From Streptomyces sp. CG1 (lineage in GTDB: Bacteria; Actinomycetota; Actinomycetes; Streptomycetales; Streptomycetaceae), in assembly GCF_041080625.1 (NCBI RefSeq), contig NZ_CP163518.1, positions 4,278,001-4,342,000 on the forward strand: DNA of 64,000 bases, read 5' to 3'. The number at the start of each line of letters is the position of its first letter. Within the stretch, counting starts at the first letter, position 1. The position numbers were made by a program, and so were the translations under genes. A model generated the notes under the pieces. The model was not told the origin of the DNA, did no database searches, and saw nothing but the letters and a program-made list of their open reading frames with translations. Below are positions 17,946 to 25,904 of the stretch, in pieces.

Positions 17946-19466
17946 TTGGCCAGCCCGCCCCGGTCCCCCTCCCCCGCTGCCAAAAGTGTGGGAGGTGCGC
18001 CCAGTCCGCAGCGCCGACCGCAGCCGTCCCGCCGTGTGCCGAGCCCGCCCGCGCGGCCGGTGCGGTCCGTACGACCGCCGCGGCGGCCCCGCTGGGCGAT
18101 GCGGGCGGTGACCACGCTGTCCGTGCTGGTGCTCGCCTCCGCAGGGATCGGGCACGCGGTGATCAGCAGCCTGGACGCGGGCATCGCCCGGGTCGACGCC
18201 TTCAAGGACATGAAGAACCGGCCCAGCGCGGGCCATGGCACGAATGTGCTGCTGGTCGGCACCGACGGCCGCGACAAGATCACCGAGCAGGAGCGGCGGC
18301 AGTTCCGGCTGGGCGGAGTGCCCTGTCACTGCACGGACACGATGATGATCGTGCACATCTCGGAGAACCGGGACCGGGCCACCGTGGTGAGCCTGCCCCG
18401 CGACTCCTTCGCCGAGGTGCCCGAGCGCACCGACGACACCTCCGGAGACCAGCACGCATCGCATCCGATCAGGCTCAACGCGGCCTACGCCGAGGGCGGC
18501 CCCGGGCTGACGATCCGCACCGTCGAGAACATGACCCATGTGAAGATCGACCACTATCTGGAGGTCGACTTCAACAGTTTCATGAAGACCGTGGACGTCC
18601 TCGGCGGGGTGAAGATCTGTACGGCGACCCCGCTGAAGGACTCCTACACCGGTCTCGACCTCGCCCCCGGCACTCACACCCTCACCGGCGGGCAGGCCCT
18701 GCAGTATGTGCGGGCCCGGCACATCGACGGGGCGAGCGACCTGGGCCGGATGAAGCGGCAGCAGCAGTTCCTGGCCGCGCTGATCGAGCGGGCCACCTCC
18801 TCCGGGGTGCTGCTGAACCCGATGCGGTTCCGGGACGTCACCCGGGCGGTGCTCGGGTCGGTCCGCGCCGACGAGGGCTTCGGCGCGGACGAACTGCTCG
18901 ACCTCGGCCGGGCCATGCGGGACTTCTCCCCGTCCTCCTCCGAGTTCACCACCGTGCCCATCGCGCAGATGAACTACGACGTCAAGGGCATCGGCTCGAC
19001 CCTGAAGTGGGACCAGGCCAAGGCGGACCAGCTCTTCACGGCCCTGCGCGACGACAAGCCGCTCGCCAAGGACCAGCCGCACCACGCCCACACCCCCGCG
19101 CCGGCGTCGGTGGACGTGGACCCGCGGCAGATCCGGGTCCAGGTGGCGAACGGCACCGGTACGGTCGGGCTCGCGGGGCGCGTCGACACGGCGCTCGCGG
19201 CGACCGGTTTCGCCACGACCCGCCAGCCGGTGACGGCCCCCGGCCATGTGCCGCAAACGGTGATCTTCTACGACCCCCGCTGGGACCGCTCCGCCCGCGC
19301 CCTGGCCGCCGCCCTGCCGGGCAGCGAACTGCACCCGGCTCCGGGCCAGGGCCCCCTGCTGAAGGTGACCGCCGGAACCGACTTCAAGGACGTCCGCAAG
19401 GTCCGCTTCGACGACCCGGCACAACCCCAGCAGAACGTGCTGCGCGGCGACGAAGTGCTCTGCTGA
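17946..19466 (+). CDS. LCP family ligase 4 with LytR_C domain
   Basis: LCP protein of about 506 residues. TTG at 17946 (MASPPRSPSPAAKSVGG) follows GGAGGTG by 6 bp; the GTG at 17937 is part of that ribosome site, so it is rejected. The cytoplasmic tail is Pro/Arg rich, the membrane helix is about 52-70 (AVTTLSVLVLASAGIGHAV). Core motifs: NVLLVGTDGRDKI, TMMIVHISENR, VVSLPRDSFAEVP, MKTVDVLGGVKICTATP, QALQYVRARHIDG. A LytR_C domain starts near IRVQVANGTGTVGLAGRV. It differs from the others in an inserted CHC (PCHCTD) just before the first conserved strand pair. Confidence 0.92.
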   Translation: MASPPRSPSPAAKSVGGAPSPQRRPQPSRRVPSPPARPVRSVRPPRRPRWAMRAVTTLSVLVLASAGIGHAVISSLDAGIARVDAFKDMKNRPSAGHGTNVLLVGTDGRDKITEQERRQFRLGGVPCHCTDTMMIVHISENRDRATVVSLPRDSFAEVPERTDDTSGDQHASHPIRLNAAYAEGGPGLTIRTVENMTHVKIDHYLEVDFNSFMKTVDVLGGVKICTATPLKDSYTGLDLAPGTHTLTGGQALQYVRARHIDGASDLGRMKRQQQFLAALIERATSSGVLLNPMRFRDVTRAVLGSVRADEGFGADELLDLGRAMRDFSPSSSEFTTVPIAQMNYDVKGIGSTLKWDQAKADQLFTALRDDKPLAKDQPHHAHTPAPASVDVDPRQIRVQVANGTGTVGLAGRVDTALAATGFATTRQPVTAPGHVPQTVIFYDPRWDRSARALAAALPGSELHPAPGQGPLLKVTAGTDFKDVRKVRFDDPAQPQQNVLRGDEVLC

Positions 19467-19514
19467 ACGCTTCGCTGTGAGTGCCGCGATCTGCCGTCGA
19501 TCGTCTGCGGCGCC

Positions 19515-19560
19515 GTCGTGGCTGGTCGCGCAGTTCCCCGCGCCCCTTCCCGGCGCTGCC
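19515..19560 (-). repeat. Streptomyces intergenic repeat, copy 2
   Basis: Reads TCGCGCAGTTCCCCGCGCC at 19526-19544, the reverse of the repeat core at 7832. It lies between two convergent genes, LCP 4 and the thioesterase, like copy 1. Confidence 0.7.
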
Positions 19561-19571
19561 CCTCGGGGTGC

Positions 19572-20120
19572 TTAGTCCTGGAACCCCTCCGCCACCCTCT
19601 TCTCCCGCAGCTCGCGGATGGCGCGGCGGCGGGCCAGGCGGTGGGTGCGACGGATCTGTGCCTCCTGGTAGCGGCGGCGGTCGCGGTCGGTCTCCGGGAC
19701 GACCGGCGGCACCGAACGCGGCTTGCCGTCGGCGTCGACGGCGGCGAAGACCAGATAGGCGGAGCCGACCTGGGTGGCCGGGGTCGACTCGTTCCAGCGC
19801 TCGGCGAGAACCCGTACTCCGACCTCCATGGAGGTACGGCCGGTCCAGTTGACCTGCGCCTTCACATGGACCAGATCACCGACGCGGACCGGCTCCAGGA
19901 AGGCCATCTCGTCCATGGAAGCCGTGACGGCAGGGCCGCCGGAGTGCCGGCCCGCCACCGCGCCCGCCGCGTCGTCGACCAGTTTCATGATCACCCCGCC
20001 GTGCACCGTCCCCAGGAGGTTGGTGTCGTTGTGGGTCATGATGTGGCTGAGGGTGGTGCGCGAGGCGGACGTCGGCTTGCCGGGGATGTCCGGTTCCGGG
20101 CCCGTGACCTGGTCTGTCAT
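19572..20120 (-). CDS. Hotdog-fold acyl-CoA thioesterase
   Basis: Single hotdog-domain thioesterase of 182 residues, YciA/cytosolic acyl-CoA hydrolase type, expected to release CoA from acyl-CoA. The motif THNDTNLLGTVHGGVIMKLVDDAAG holds the catalytic aspartate and the HGG turn, and a second segment TASMDEMAFLEPVRVGDLVHVKAQVNWTGRTSMEVGVRV completes the fold. A basic, highly charged tail (RDRRRYQEAQIRRTHRLARRR) is typical of actinobacterial members. ATG at 20120 follows GGTGGAGGGC; the frame is open 95 codons further but upstream sequence reads into the LCP 5 promoter. It is divergent from LCP 5. Confidence 0.9.
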   Translation of the reverse strand: MTDQVTGPEPDIPGKPTSASRTTLSHIMTHNDTNLLGTVHGGVIMKLVDDAAGAVAGRHSGGPAVTASMDEMAFLEPVRVGDLVHVKAQVNWTGRTSMEVGVRVLAERWNESTPATQVGSAYLVFAAVDADGKPRSVPPVVPETDRDRRRYQEAQIRRTHRLARRRAIRELREKRVAEGFQD

Positions 20121-20239
20121 GCCCTCCACCTTATGCCGATGTGACAATCGCGGAATTTGTGTTGGCTTCGCAACAGCGCCGCTCCTATTTTCCGACAGCC
20201 CTTGTAAGGCACACGGCAGTGCCCTGCACACTGGGGCGC

Positions 20240-21547
20240 ATGAATGACTGGCCCGAGGGATGGTCCGACAACAATGGCGGACCCCGGTACGGACGCGGAA
20301 GCGCCGGCGCGCAGCCGGAGGGCGCGCGTGCGATGCGACAGGTGCGGCGCGGCCCGGCGGTACCGCCCGGCCAGCGCTCGTACGGCGACCCCGGCCCGGC
20401 GGCACCGCCGTACGGGACCGCTGTTCCGCAGCAGCCGTCGTACGTGGACGGCCAGGGATACGACGAGGGCGCCGGCTACAACACCGGGCATGTGTACGGC
20501 GGCGGCCGCGGCGGCTTCGTACCCAACGACAACGACCCGGACCCGGAGCTCGATCACTACCGGCCGCGCCCGAACTGGCGGCGCCGGATCAAGTGGACCG
20601 TGATCACGCTGGCGACCGTGTTGATCGTCACATCCGTCGCGACCTACTTCTGGGCCGACTCCAAGCTGCGCCGCGAGGTCGACCTGTCCCAGGTCATCGA
20701 CCGGCCCGCGTCGGGCTCGGGCACGAACTACCTGATCGTCGGCTCGGACAGCCGTGAGGGCATGACCAAGGCGGACGAGCAGAGGCTGCACACCGGTTCC
20801 GCCGAGGGCAAGCGCACCGACTCGATGATGATCCTGCACGTCGGCGACAACGGCGACACGCTGGTCTCGCTGCCGCGCGACTCGAACGTGACCGTCCCGT
20901 CGTACAAGGGCTCGACGTCCGGGAAGGTCTTCCCGGCGCGGGGCCGGCAGGAGAAGCTCAACGCGACCTACGCCGAGGACGGCCCGACCCTGCTGGTCCG
21001 CACGATCGAGGCCAACACCGGTCTGCACATCGACCACTATGTGGAGATCGGCTTCCAGGGCTTCGCGAACATCGTGGACGCGGTCGGCGGTGTCGACATC
21101 AACATCGACAAGGGCTTCAAGGACAAGTGGTCCGGCGCCGACTTCAAGGCGGGCGAGCAGACCCTGAACGGCCAGCAGGCTCTCGCCTTCGTCCGCACCC
21201 GGCACGCGTTCGCCGCCTCCGACCTGCAGCGCACCAAGAACCAGCAGAAGTTCCTGTCGGCGCTGGCCCACCAGGTGGCCACCCCGTCGACCGTCCTGAA
21301 CCCCTTCACGTTCTACCCGGTGATGGGCGCGGGTCTGGACTCCCTGATCGTCGACAAGGACATGTCCCTGTGGGACCTGGGCTCGATGTTCTGGGCGATG
21401 AAGGGCGTCCAGGGCGGTGGCGGCACGTCCCTGAACATGCCGATCTCCGGCTCCGTCGGCGGCAACCTCGTCTGGGACAAGGCGAAGGTCAAGACCCTGG
21501 TGGACGAGCTGAACAACGACCAGAAGGTCACCGTCACCGGTAACTGA
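20240..21547 (+). CDS. LCP family ligase 5
   Basis: Fifth LCP protein, 435 residues. ATG at 20240 starts MNDWPEGWSDNNGG after TGGGGCG. The first 115 residues are cytoplasmic, rich in Gly, Pro and Tyr (PYGTAVPQQPSYVDGQGYD), then one helix (VITLATVLIVTSVATYFWA). Catalytic motifs: NYLIVGSDSREGM, DSMMILHVGDN, LVSLPRDSNVTVPS, NIVDAVGGVDINIDKGF, GQQALAFVRTRHAFAASDLQR. It lacks the LytR_C domain and ends soon after the LCP fold, unlike LCP 2, 3 and 4. Its closest relatives by architecture are the LCPs with Gly/Tyr-rich cytoplasmic tails that may recruit partner proteins. Confidence 0.92.
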   Translation: MNDWPEGWSDNNGGPRYGRGSAGAQPEGARAMRQVRRGPAVPPGQRSYGDPGPAAPPYGTAVPQQPSYVDGQGYDEGAGYNTGHVYGGGRGGFVPNDNDPDPELDHYRPRPNWRRRIKWTVITLATVLIVTSVATYFWADSKLRREVDLSQVIDRPASGSGTNYLIVGSDSREGMTKADEQRLHTGSAEGKRTDSMMILHVGDNGDTLVSLPRDSNVTVPSYKGSTSGKVFPARGRQEKLNATYAEDGPTLLVRTIEANTGLHIDHYVEIGFQGFANIVDAVGGVDINIDKGFKDKWSGADFKAGEQTLNGQQALAFVRTRHAFAASDLQRTKNQQKFLSALAHQVATPSTVLNPFTFYPVMGAGLDSLIVDKDMSLWDLGSMFWAMKGVQGGGGTSLNMPISGSVGGNLVWDKAKVKTLVDELNNDQKVTVTGN

Positions 21548-21563
21548 CCCCTGTCGCAGCATC

Positions 21564-21595
21564 GGTCGAGGGCACCCGCGCGGGTGCCCTCGACC
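21564..21595. terminator. Terminator after LCP 5
   Basis: Perfect self-complementary 32-bp stretch with arms GGTCGAGGGCACCCGC and GCGGGTGCCCTCGACC, between convergent genes. Confidence 0.9.
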
Positions 21596-21610
21596 GCGTT
21601 CAGGCGGGCC

Positions 21611-21976
21611 TCACATCTTGCCGGCGCCCGCCATGGCGCGGCACATCTCCGCCGCGCGGCGACACGCCTCCGCGCAGCGCATCATCTGCGGGTCGTCCGG
21701 CATCGCCATACACGCCTCGGCACACATGTCGCAGGCCTTGGCGCACATCGCGCACATGTCGCCCGACATGGGCGAGCGGCGCATCATCATGTCGGCACAC
21801 ATACGGGTCGTCTCGGAGCAGTCCATGAGGGCGCGCATGATCTGCATCTGGGCCTGGCCGCCCTTGTGCATGCAGGAACTCATGGTCTCCTCGCACATGG
21901 TGTGCGCGGCCATGCAGGCGTTGACGCAGTCCTGCATCTGCTGGGTCATGGGCGTCATCGTTCCGGGCTGGGTCAT
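21611..21976 (-). CDS. Cys/Met-rich four-helix copper-storage-like protein
   Basis: Protein of 121 residues with cysteines spaced every 3-4 positions along helices (CVNACMAAHTMC, CAMCAKACDMCAEACM, CAEACRRAAEMC) and unusual Met content. This matches the DUF326/Csp group, in which cysteines line the core of a four-helix bundle and bind many Cu(I) ions. There is no signal peptide, so it resembles the cytosolic Csp3 type that stores copper inside the cell. ATG at 21976 follows GGAGGAGCC directly. It stands alone, convergent with LCP 5. Some databases call such proteins ferredoxin-like, which the helical pattern does not support. Confidence 0.85.
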   Translation of the reverse strand: MTQPGTMTPMTQQMQDCVNACMAAHTMCEETMSSCMHKGGQAQMQIMRALMDCSETTRMCADMMMRRSPMSGDMCAMCAKACDMCAEACMAMPDDPQMMRCAEACRRAAEMCRAMAGAGKM

Positions 21977-22087
21977 GGCTCCTCCTCGGAGGCGGGGACC
22001 CGCGACGGGCCCCGTGTGCTTCCGTCCTACGTCCGCACGGTCCGCCCCGCATGTGACCGACCGGTCGGCAGGTGTGCCCGGACAGCA

Positions 22088-22113
22088 GAAAGGCGCCCCG
22101 GAGGACGCCTTTC
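22088..22113 (-). terminator. Terminator after acyl-CoA dehydrogenase
   Basis: GAAAGGCG and CGCCTTTC arms enclose a GC-rich loop just beyond the acyl-CoA dehydrogenase stop codon. Confidence 0.7.
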
Positions 22114-22137
22114 GACGAGCGGGTGACTTCCTTGCCG

Positions 22138-23295
22138 TTACGGCAGGTTGCGGGCCATGACGATCCGCTGGACCTGGTTGGTGCCCTCGTAGATCTGCGT
22201 GATCTTGGCGTCGCGCATCATGCGCTCCACCGGGTAGTCACGGGTGTAGCCGTAGCCGCCGAGCAGTTGGACGGCGTCCGTGGTGACCTCCATCGCCACG
22301 TCCGAGGCGAAGCACTTGGCGGCGGCCCCCAGGTAGGTGAGGTCGGCGTCGCCGCGCTCGGAGGCGGCGGCGGCCTGGTAGGTGAGGGCGCGGGCGGCCG
22401 AGATCTTCATCGACATGTCGGCGAGCATGAACTGGACGCCCTGGAAGTCGGCGATCGCCTTGCCGAACTGCTTGCGCTCGTGGACATAGCCCTTGGCGTA
22501 GTCGAGGGCGCCCTGCGCGACACCGAGCGCCTGGGCGGCGATGGTGATGCGGGTGTGGTCCAGGGTCTTCATGGCCGTCATGAAGCCCGTGCCCTCCTCG
22601 CCGATCATGCGGTCGGCGGGGATGCGGACGTTGTCGAAGTAGACCTCGCGGGTCGGGGAGCCCTTGATGCCGAGCTTCTTCTCCGGGGCACCGAAGGAGA
22701 CGCCCTCGTCCGACTTCTCGACGACGAAGGCGGAGATCCCCTTGGAGCGCTTCTCCGGGTCGGTCACGGCCATGACCGTGTAGTACTCGGAGACACCGGC
22801 GTTGGTGATCCAGCGCTTGACGCCGTTGAGGATCCAGTGGTCGCCGTCGCGGACCGCCTTGGTCTTCATGCCGGCCGCGTCGGAGCCCGCCTCCGGCTCG
22901 GAGAGGCAGTAGGAGAACATCGCGTCGCCCTTGGCGAGCGGGGTCAGGTACTTCTTCTTCAGCTCCTCGCCGCCGGAGAGGATCACCGGGAGCGAGCCCA
23001 GCTTGTTCACGGCCGGGATCAGGGAGGAGGAGACGCAGGCGCGGGCCACCTCCTCGATCACGATGACCGTGGCGAGCGCGTCGGCGCCGGCGCCGCCGTA
23101 CTCCTCGGGGACGTGCACCGCGTGCAGGTCGTTGGCGACGAGGGCGTCGAGGGCCTCCTGCGGGAAGCGGGCCTCCTCGTCCACCGCCGCGGCGTACGGC
23201 GCGATCTTCGCCTCGACCAGGGCGCGGACGACGTCGCGGAGCATGTCGTGCTCCTCGGACGGGCGGTACAGGTCGAAGTCAGCCGATCCGGCCAC
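22138..23295 (-). CDS. Acyl-CoA dehydrogenase (FadE25-like)
   Basis: FAD-dependent acyl-CoA dehydrogenase of 385 residues, catalysing alpha,beta-desaturation of acyl-CoA. Visible signatures: YCLSEPEAGSDAAGMKT (FAD/substrate contact), WITNAGVSEYY, and QLLGGYGYTRDYPVERMMRDAKITQIYEGTNQVQR with the catalytic glutamate at about E370. Full length for the short/medium-chain type. The GTG at 23295 gives VAGSADFDLYRPSEEH, after a GGAGCG box. It is preceded by an A+T-rich patch with a TTAC-N6-GTAA dyad. The mycobacterial neighbourhood purE-purK has fadE25 close by, so an orthologous role is plausible. Confidence 0.93.
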   Translation of the reverse strand: MAGSADFDLYRPSEEHDMLRDVVRALVEAKIAPYAAAVDEEARFPQEALDALVANDLHAVHVPEEYGGAGADALATVIVIEEVARACVSSSLIPAVNKLGSLPVILSGGEELKKKYLTPLAKGDAMFSYCLSEPEAGSDAAGMKTKAVRDGDHWILNGVKRWITNAGVSEYYTVMAVTDPEKRSKGISAFVVEKSDEGVSFGAPEKKLGIKGSPTREVYFDNVRIPADRMIGEEGTGFMTAMKTLDHTRITIAAQALGVAQGALDYAKGYVHERKQFGKAIADFQGVQFMLADMSMKISAARALTYQAAAASERGDADLTYLGAAAKCFASDVAMEVTTDAVQLLGGYGYTRDYPVERMMRDAKITQIYEGTNQVQRIVMARNLP

Positions 23296-23335
23296 GGTGT
23301 CTCACGCTCCAAAGACGCAGTGATACTGACGCTAA

Positions 23336-23349
23336 TTACCGTTAAGTAA
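23336..23349. promoter_or_regulatory. Possible operator upstream of acyl-CoA dehydrogenase
   Basis: TTACCGTTAAGTAA is an inverted repeat TTAC-N6-GTAA in an unusually A+T-rich stretch (23330-23360) between divergent acyl-CoA dehydrogenase and UDP-glucose dehydrogenase genes. It may be a promoter or a TetR-type operator; not verified. Confidence 0.35.
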
Positions 23350-23475
23350 CTCAAATTTTAGAGGCCAGCCCGCAGCACGCCTACGTGAGCTACGCGACAG
23401 CGGGGAAATTGCCCGGTGGGCGGCCCGACTATGCTCGGCTCCGCATCACCGACGTACCCGATCTGGAGCACATCC

Positions 23476-24819
23476 ATGAGCCTGAAGATCACCGTGATCG
23501 GCACCGGATATCTGGGCGCCACGCACGCCGCGGCCATGGCCGAGCTGGGCTTCGAGGTGCTGGGGCTCGATGTCGTGCCCGAGAAGATCGCCATGCTGGA
23601 GCGCGGCGAGACCCCGATGTACGAGCCGGGTCTCGAAGAGCTGCTGCGCAGGCATGTCGCCGGTATCGAGGGGTCCACCGGACGGCTGCGCTTCACCACC
23701 GACTGGGCCGAGGTCGGCGCGTTCGGGGATGTGCACTTCGTCTGCGTCAACACCCCGCAGAAGCACGGCGAGTACGCCTGCGACATGTCGTACGTCGACT
23801 CCGCGATCTCCTCGCTCGCCCCGCATCTGCACGGTCCGGCCCTGGTCGTCGGCAAGTCGACCGTCCCGGTCGGCTCGGCCGATCGCCTCGCCGCCTACCT
23901 GGCCGAGCACGCGCCGGCGGGCGGCGACGCCGAGCTGGCCTGGAACCCGGAGTTCCTGCGCGAGGGCTTCGCCGTCCAGGACACCCTGCACCCGGACCGG
24001 ATAGTGGCGGGCGTGCGCAGCGAGCGCGCCGAGAAGCTGCTGCGTGAGGTGTACGCGACCCCGATCGGCGAGGGCACGCCGTTCGTCGTGACCGACTTCC
24101 CGACGGCCGAGCTGGTGAAGACGGCGGCGAACTCCTTCCTCGCCACCAAGATCTCCTTCATCAACGCGATGGCGGAGGTGTGCGAGGCCAGCGGCGGTGA
24201 CGTGGCGAAGCTGGCGGAGGCCATCGGGCACGACGACCGGATCGGGGCCAAGTTCCTGCGCGCCGGGATCGGTTTCGGCGGCGGCTGTCTGCCGAAGGAC
24301 ATCCGGGCGTTCATGGCGCGGGCCGGCGAGCTGGGCGCGGACCAGGCGCTGACCTTCCTGCGCGAGATCGACTCCATCAACATGCGCCGGCGCGGCCAGA
24401 TGGTGGAGATGACCCGGGAGGCGCTCGGCGGCGGCTCCTTCCTGGGCAAGCGGGTCGCGGTGCTCGGCGCCACCTTCAAGCCCGACTCGGACGACGTCCG
24501 TGACTCGCCCGCGCTGAACGTGGCCGGCCAGATCCATCTGCAGGGCGGCCAGGTCACCGTGTACGACCCGAAGGGCATGGCCAACGCCCGCAAGGTCTTC
24601 CCGACCCTCGGCTACGCCGACACGGCTCTGGAGGCGGTGCGCGGCGCCGACGCCGTCCTCCACCTCACCGAGTGGCAGGAGTTCCGCGAGCTGGACCCGG
24701 CGGCGCTCGGCGAGGTCGCGCCGGCCCGCCTGATCCTGGACGGCCGCAACGCCCTCGTCCCGGAACTGTGGCGACGGGCGGGCTGGACGTACCGGGCGAT
24801 GGGCCGCCCGACGGCATAA
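23476..24819 (+). CDS. ugd: UDP-glucose 6-dehydrogenase
   Basis: NAD-dependent enzyme of 447 residues oxidising UDP-glucose to UDP-glucuronate in two steps. The Rossmann motif is GTGYLG (9-14); VNTPQKHGEYACDMSYVDSA and KSTVPVGSADRL follow; the catalytic cysteine is C271 in GIGFGGGCLPKDIRAF, and LGATFKPDSDDVRDSPALNV starts the UDP-binding C-terminal domain. I chose ATG at 23476 (MSLKITVIG), preceded by GGAG 10 bp upstream; the frame opens 20 codons earlier without support. UDP-glucuronate would feed envelope polymers made by the nearby glycosyltransferases and LCP ligases. A near-perfect terminator follows. Confidence 0.95.
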   Translation: MSLKITVIGTGYLGATHAAAMAELGFEVLGLDVVPEKIAMLERGETPMYEPGLEELLRRHVAGIEGSTGRLRFTTDWAEVGAFGDVHFVCVNTPQKHGEYACDMSYVDSAISSLAPHLHGPALVVGKSTVPVGSADRLAAYLAEHAPAGGDAELAWNPEFLREGFAVQDTLHPDRIVAGVRSERAEKLLREVYATPIGEGTPFVVTDFPTAELVKTAANSFLATKISFINAMAEVCEASGGDVAKLAEAIGHDDRIGAKFLRAGIGFGGGCLPKDIRAFMARAGELGADQALTFLREIDSINMRRRGQMVEMTREALGGGSFLGKRVAVLGATFKPDSDDVRDSPALNVAGQIHLQGGQVTVYDPKGMANARKVFPTLGYADTALEAVRGADAVLHLTEWQEFRELDPAALGEVAPARLILDGRNALVPELWRRAGWTYRAMGRPTA

Positions 24820-24832
24820 GCGCGGTACGGGC

Positions 24833-24873
24833 GACGCCGGTTCGGCCGAGGCTCAGTCGGCCGAACCGGCGTC
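24833..24873. terminator. Terminator after ugd
   Basis: Perfect 17-bp arms GACGCCGGTTCGGCCGA and TCGGCCGAACCGGCGTC, 7-nt loop, shared by convergent genes. Confidence 0.92.
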
Positions 24874-24926
24874 CTTCCGCATTCTGCACCACCGGACACG
24901 GACCCGGCCGCCGAACTCCCTGTGTC

Positions 24927-25433
24927 TTACCCCTCCTTGGCCCGGTACCGCCGCATCTTCGCCCGCGCCCCGCACACCTGCATCGAGCACCAGCGGCCGC
25001 GTCCGGCCGGGCTGCGGTCGTAGTACGCCCAGTGGCAGGTCTCGGCCTCGCAGGCCTTCAGCCGCATCCACGTGCCTTCCGTCAGCCCCTCGGCGACGGC
25101 CGCGGCGACACGGGAGAACAGCGGGGCGTCCGGGGCGGGGGCGAGGATCGCGGAGCCGTCGCGCTCGTCGACGGCGACGTACAGCGGCGCGCGGGACAGC
25201 AGTTCGCCGAGCGGGGTCACCTCGCGGTGCGGCCGGTGCCCGGCGTGCGCGAGCAGCGCGGCCCGCAGCGACTCCCGCAGCCCCCGCGCCTCGGCCAGCT
25301 CCTCCTCGGCGACCCCGAAGCGCGCCCGGCCGTCCGCCGCGTCGAGCGCGTCATGGCCCGTCTCGATGTCCAGCGTGTTGACCAGGGACTCGACCAGCGC
25401 CAGGGCTCCGGGTGCGGCCGATCTCTCATTCAT
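24927..25433 (-). CDS. ABATE/CGNR zinc-finger regulator
   Basis: Protein of 168 residues of the family with an N-terminal ABATE domain and a C-terminal treble-clef zinc finger thought to bind DNA. The finger is CEAETCHWAYYDRSPAGRGRWCSMQVCGARAKMRRYR: four cysteines in CxxxxC...CxxxxC spacing with the usual RxxWCSMxxCGNRxKxRRYR signature, here CGAR instead of CGNR. The N-terminal half has LVNTLDIETGHDALDAADG and a hydrophobic helix LRESLRAALLAHA. It is divergent from the first VOC gene with 83 bp between, so it may regulate that pair. Confidence 0.88.
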   Translation of the reverse strand: MNERSAAPGALALVESLVNTLDIETGHDALDAADGRARFGVAEEELAEARGLRESLRAALLAHAGHRPHREVTPLGELLSRAPLYVAVDERDGSAILAPAPDAPLFSRVAAAVAEGLTEGTWMRLKACEAETCHWAYYDRSPAGRGRWCSMQVCGARAKMRRYRAKEG

Positions 25434-25467
25434 GCTTGCGACGTTACCTCCAATGGGAGAGCATGCA

Positions 25468-25504
25468 GTAACCGTTACCGGTTGCCCGCCGCTATGGGTA
25501 ACCC
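25468..25504. promoter_or_regulatory. GTAAC-type dyads between the CGNR and VOC genes
   Basis: GTAACCGTTAC (25468-25478) is a palindrome around one central base. GGGTAACCC (25496-25504) is a second one, just before the VOC ribosome site GAGGAGG. A GTTACC half site also lies at 25443. They are candidate binding sites for the divergent zinc-finger regulator. Confidence 0.45.
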
Positions 25505-25516
25505 GAGGAGGTAGTC

Positions 25517-25876
25517 ATGGCTCTCGCCAAGCTCGGTGTCGTGGTGCTGGACTGTCCCGATCCCCGCGCGCTGGCCGGTTTCTACGCCGGGGTGCTGGGC
25601 GGCACGGCGGAGGGAGACGGCGACTGGGTGGACCTGGAGGTGCCCGGAGGGCCGGCGCTGGCCTTTCAGCGGGCGCCGGGGTACGTGCCGCCGAAGTGGC
25701 CCGCACCGCTGGACTCCCAGCAGTTCCATCTGGACCTGACGGTGGAGGACCTGGACGCGGCCGAGAAGGGTGTGCTGGAGCTGGGGGCGCGGCCGCTCGA
25801 CGCACAGGACCGGGAGCGGACCTTCCGCGTGTACGCCGACCCCGCCGGGCACCCGTTCTGCCTCTGTGCCTGCTGA
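25517..25876 (+). CDS. VOC/glyoxalase-like protein 1
   Basis: Vicinal-oxygen-chelate fold protein of 119 residues. GVVVLDCPDPRALAGFYAGVLGG is the first beta-alpha-beta unit and FHLDLTVEDLDAAEKGVLELGARPL the second; YADPAGHPFCLC is the C-terminal strand with the glutamate/histidine-type site. Family members are glyoxalases, dioxygenases or binding proteins; the substrate is not evident. ATG at 25517 follows GAGGAGG by 6 bp. It is a close tandem paralog of the next gene, sharing LDCPDP, QQFHLD and DPAGHPFCLC. Confidence 0.85.
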   Translation: MALAKLGVVVLDCPDPRALAGFYAGVLGGTAEGDGDWVDLEVPGGPALAFQRAPGYVPPKWPAPLDSQQFHLDLTVEDLDAAEKGVLELGARPLDAQDRERTFRVYADPAGHPFCLCAC

Positions 25877-25904
25877 GCCGACCCGAAGGAGACAGGAGCG
25901 CATC

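Noticed and set aside
23446..24663. 405-residue frame opposite ugd
   Set aside because: Composition typical of an antisense frame; ugd on the other strand has all catalytic motifs.
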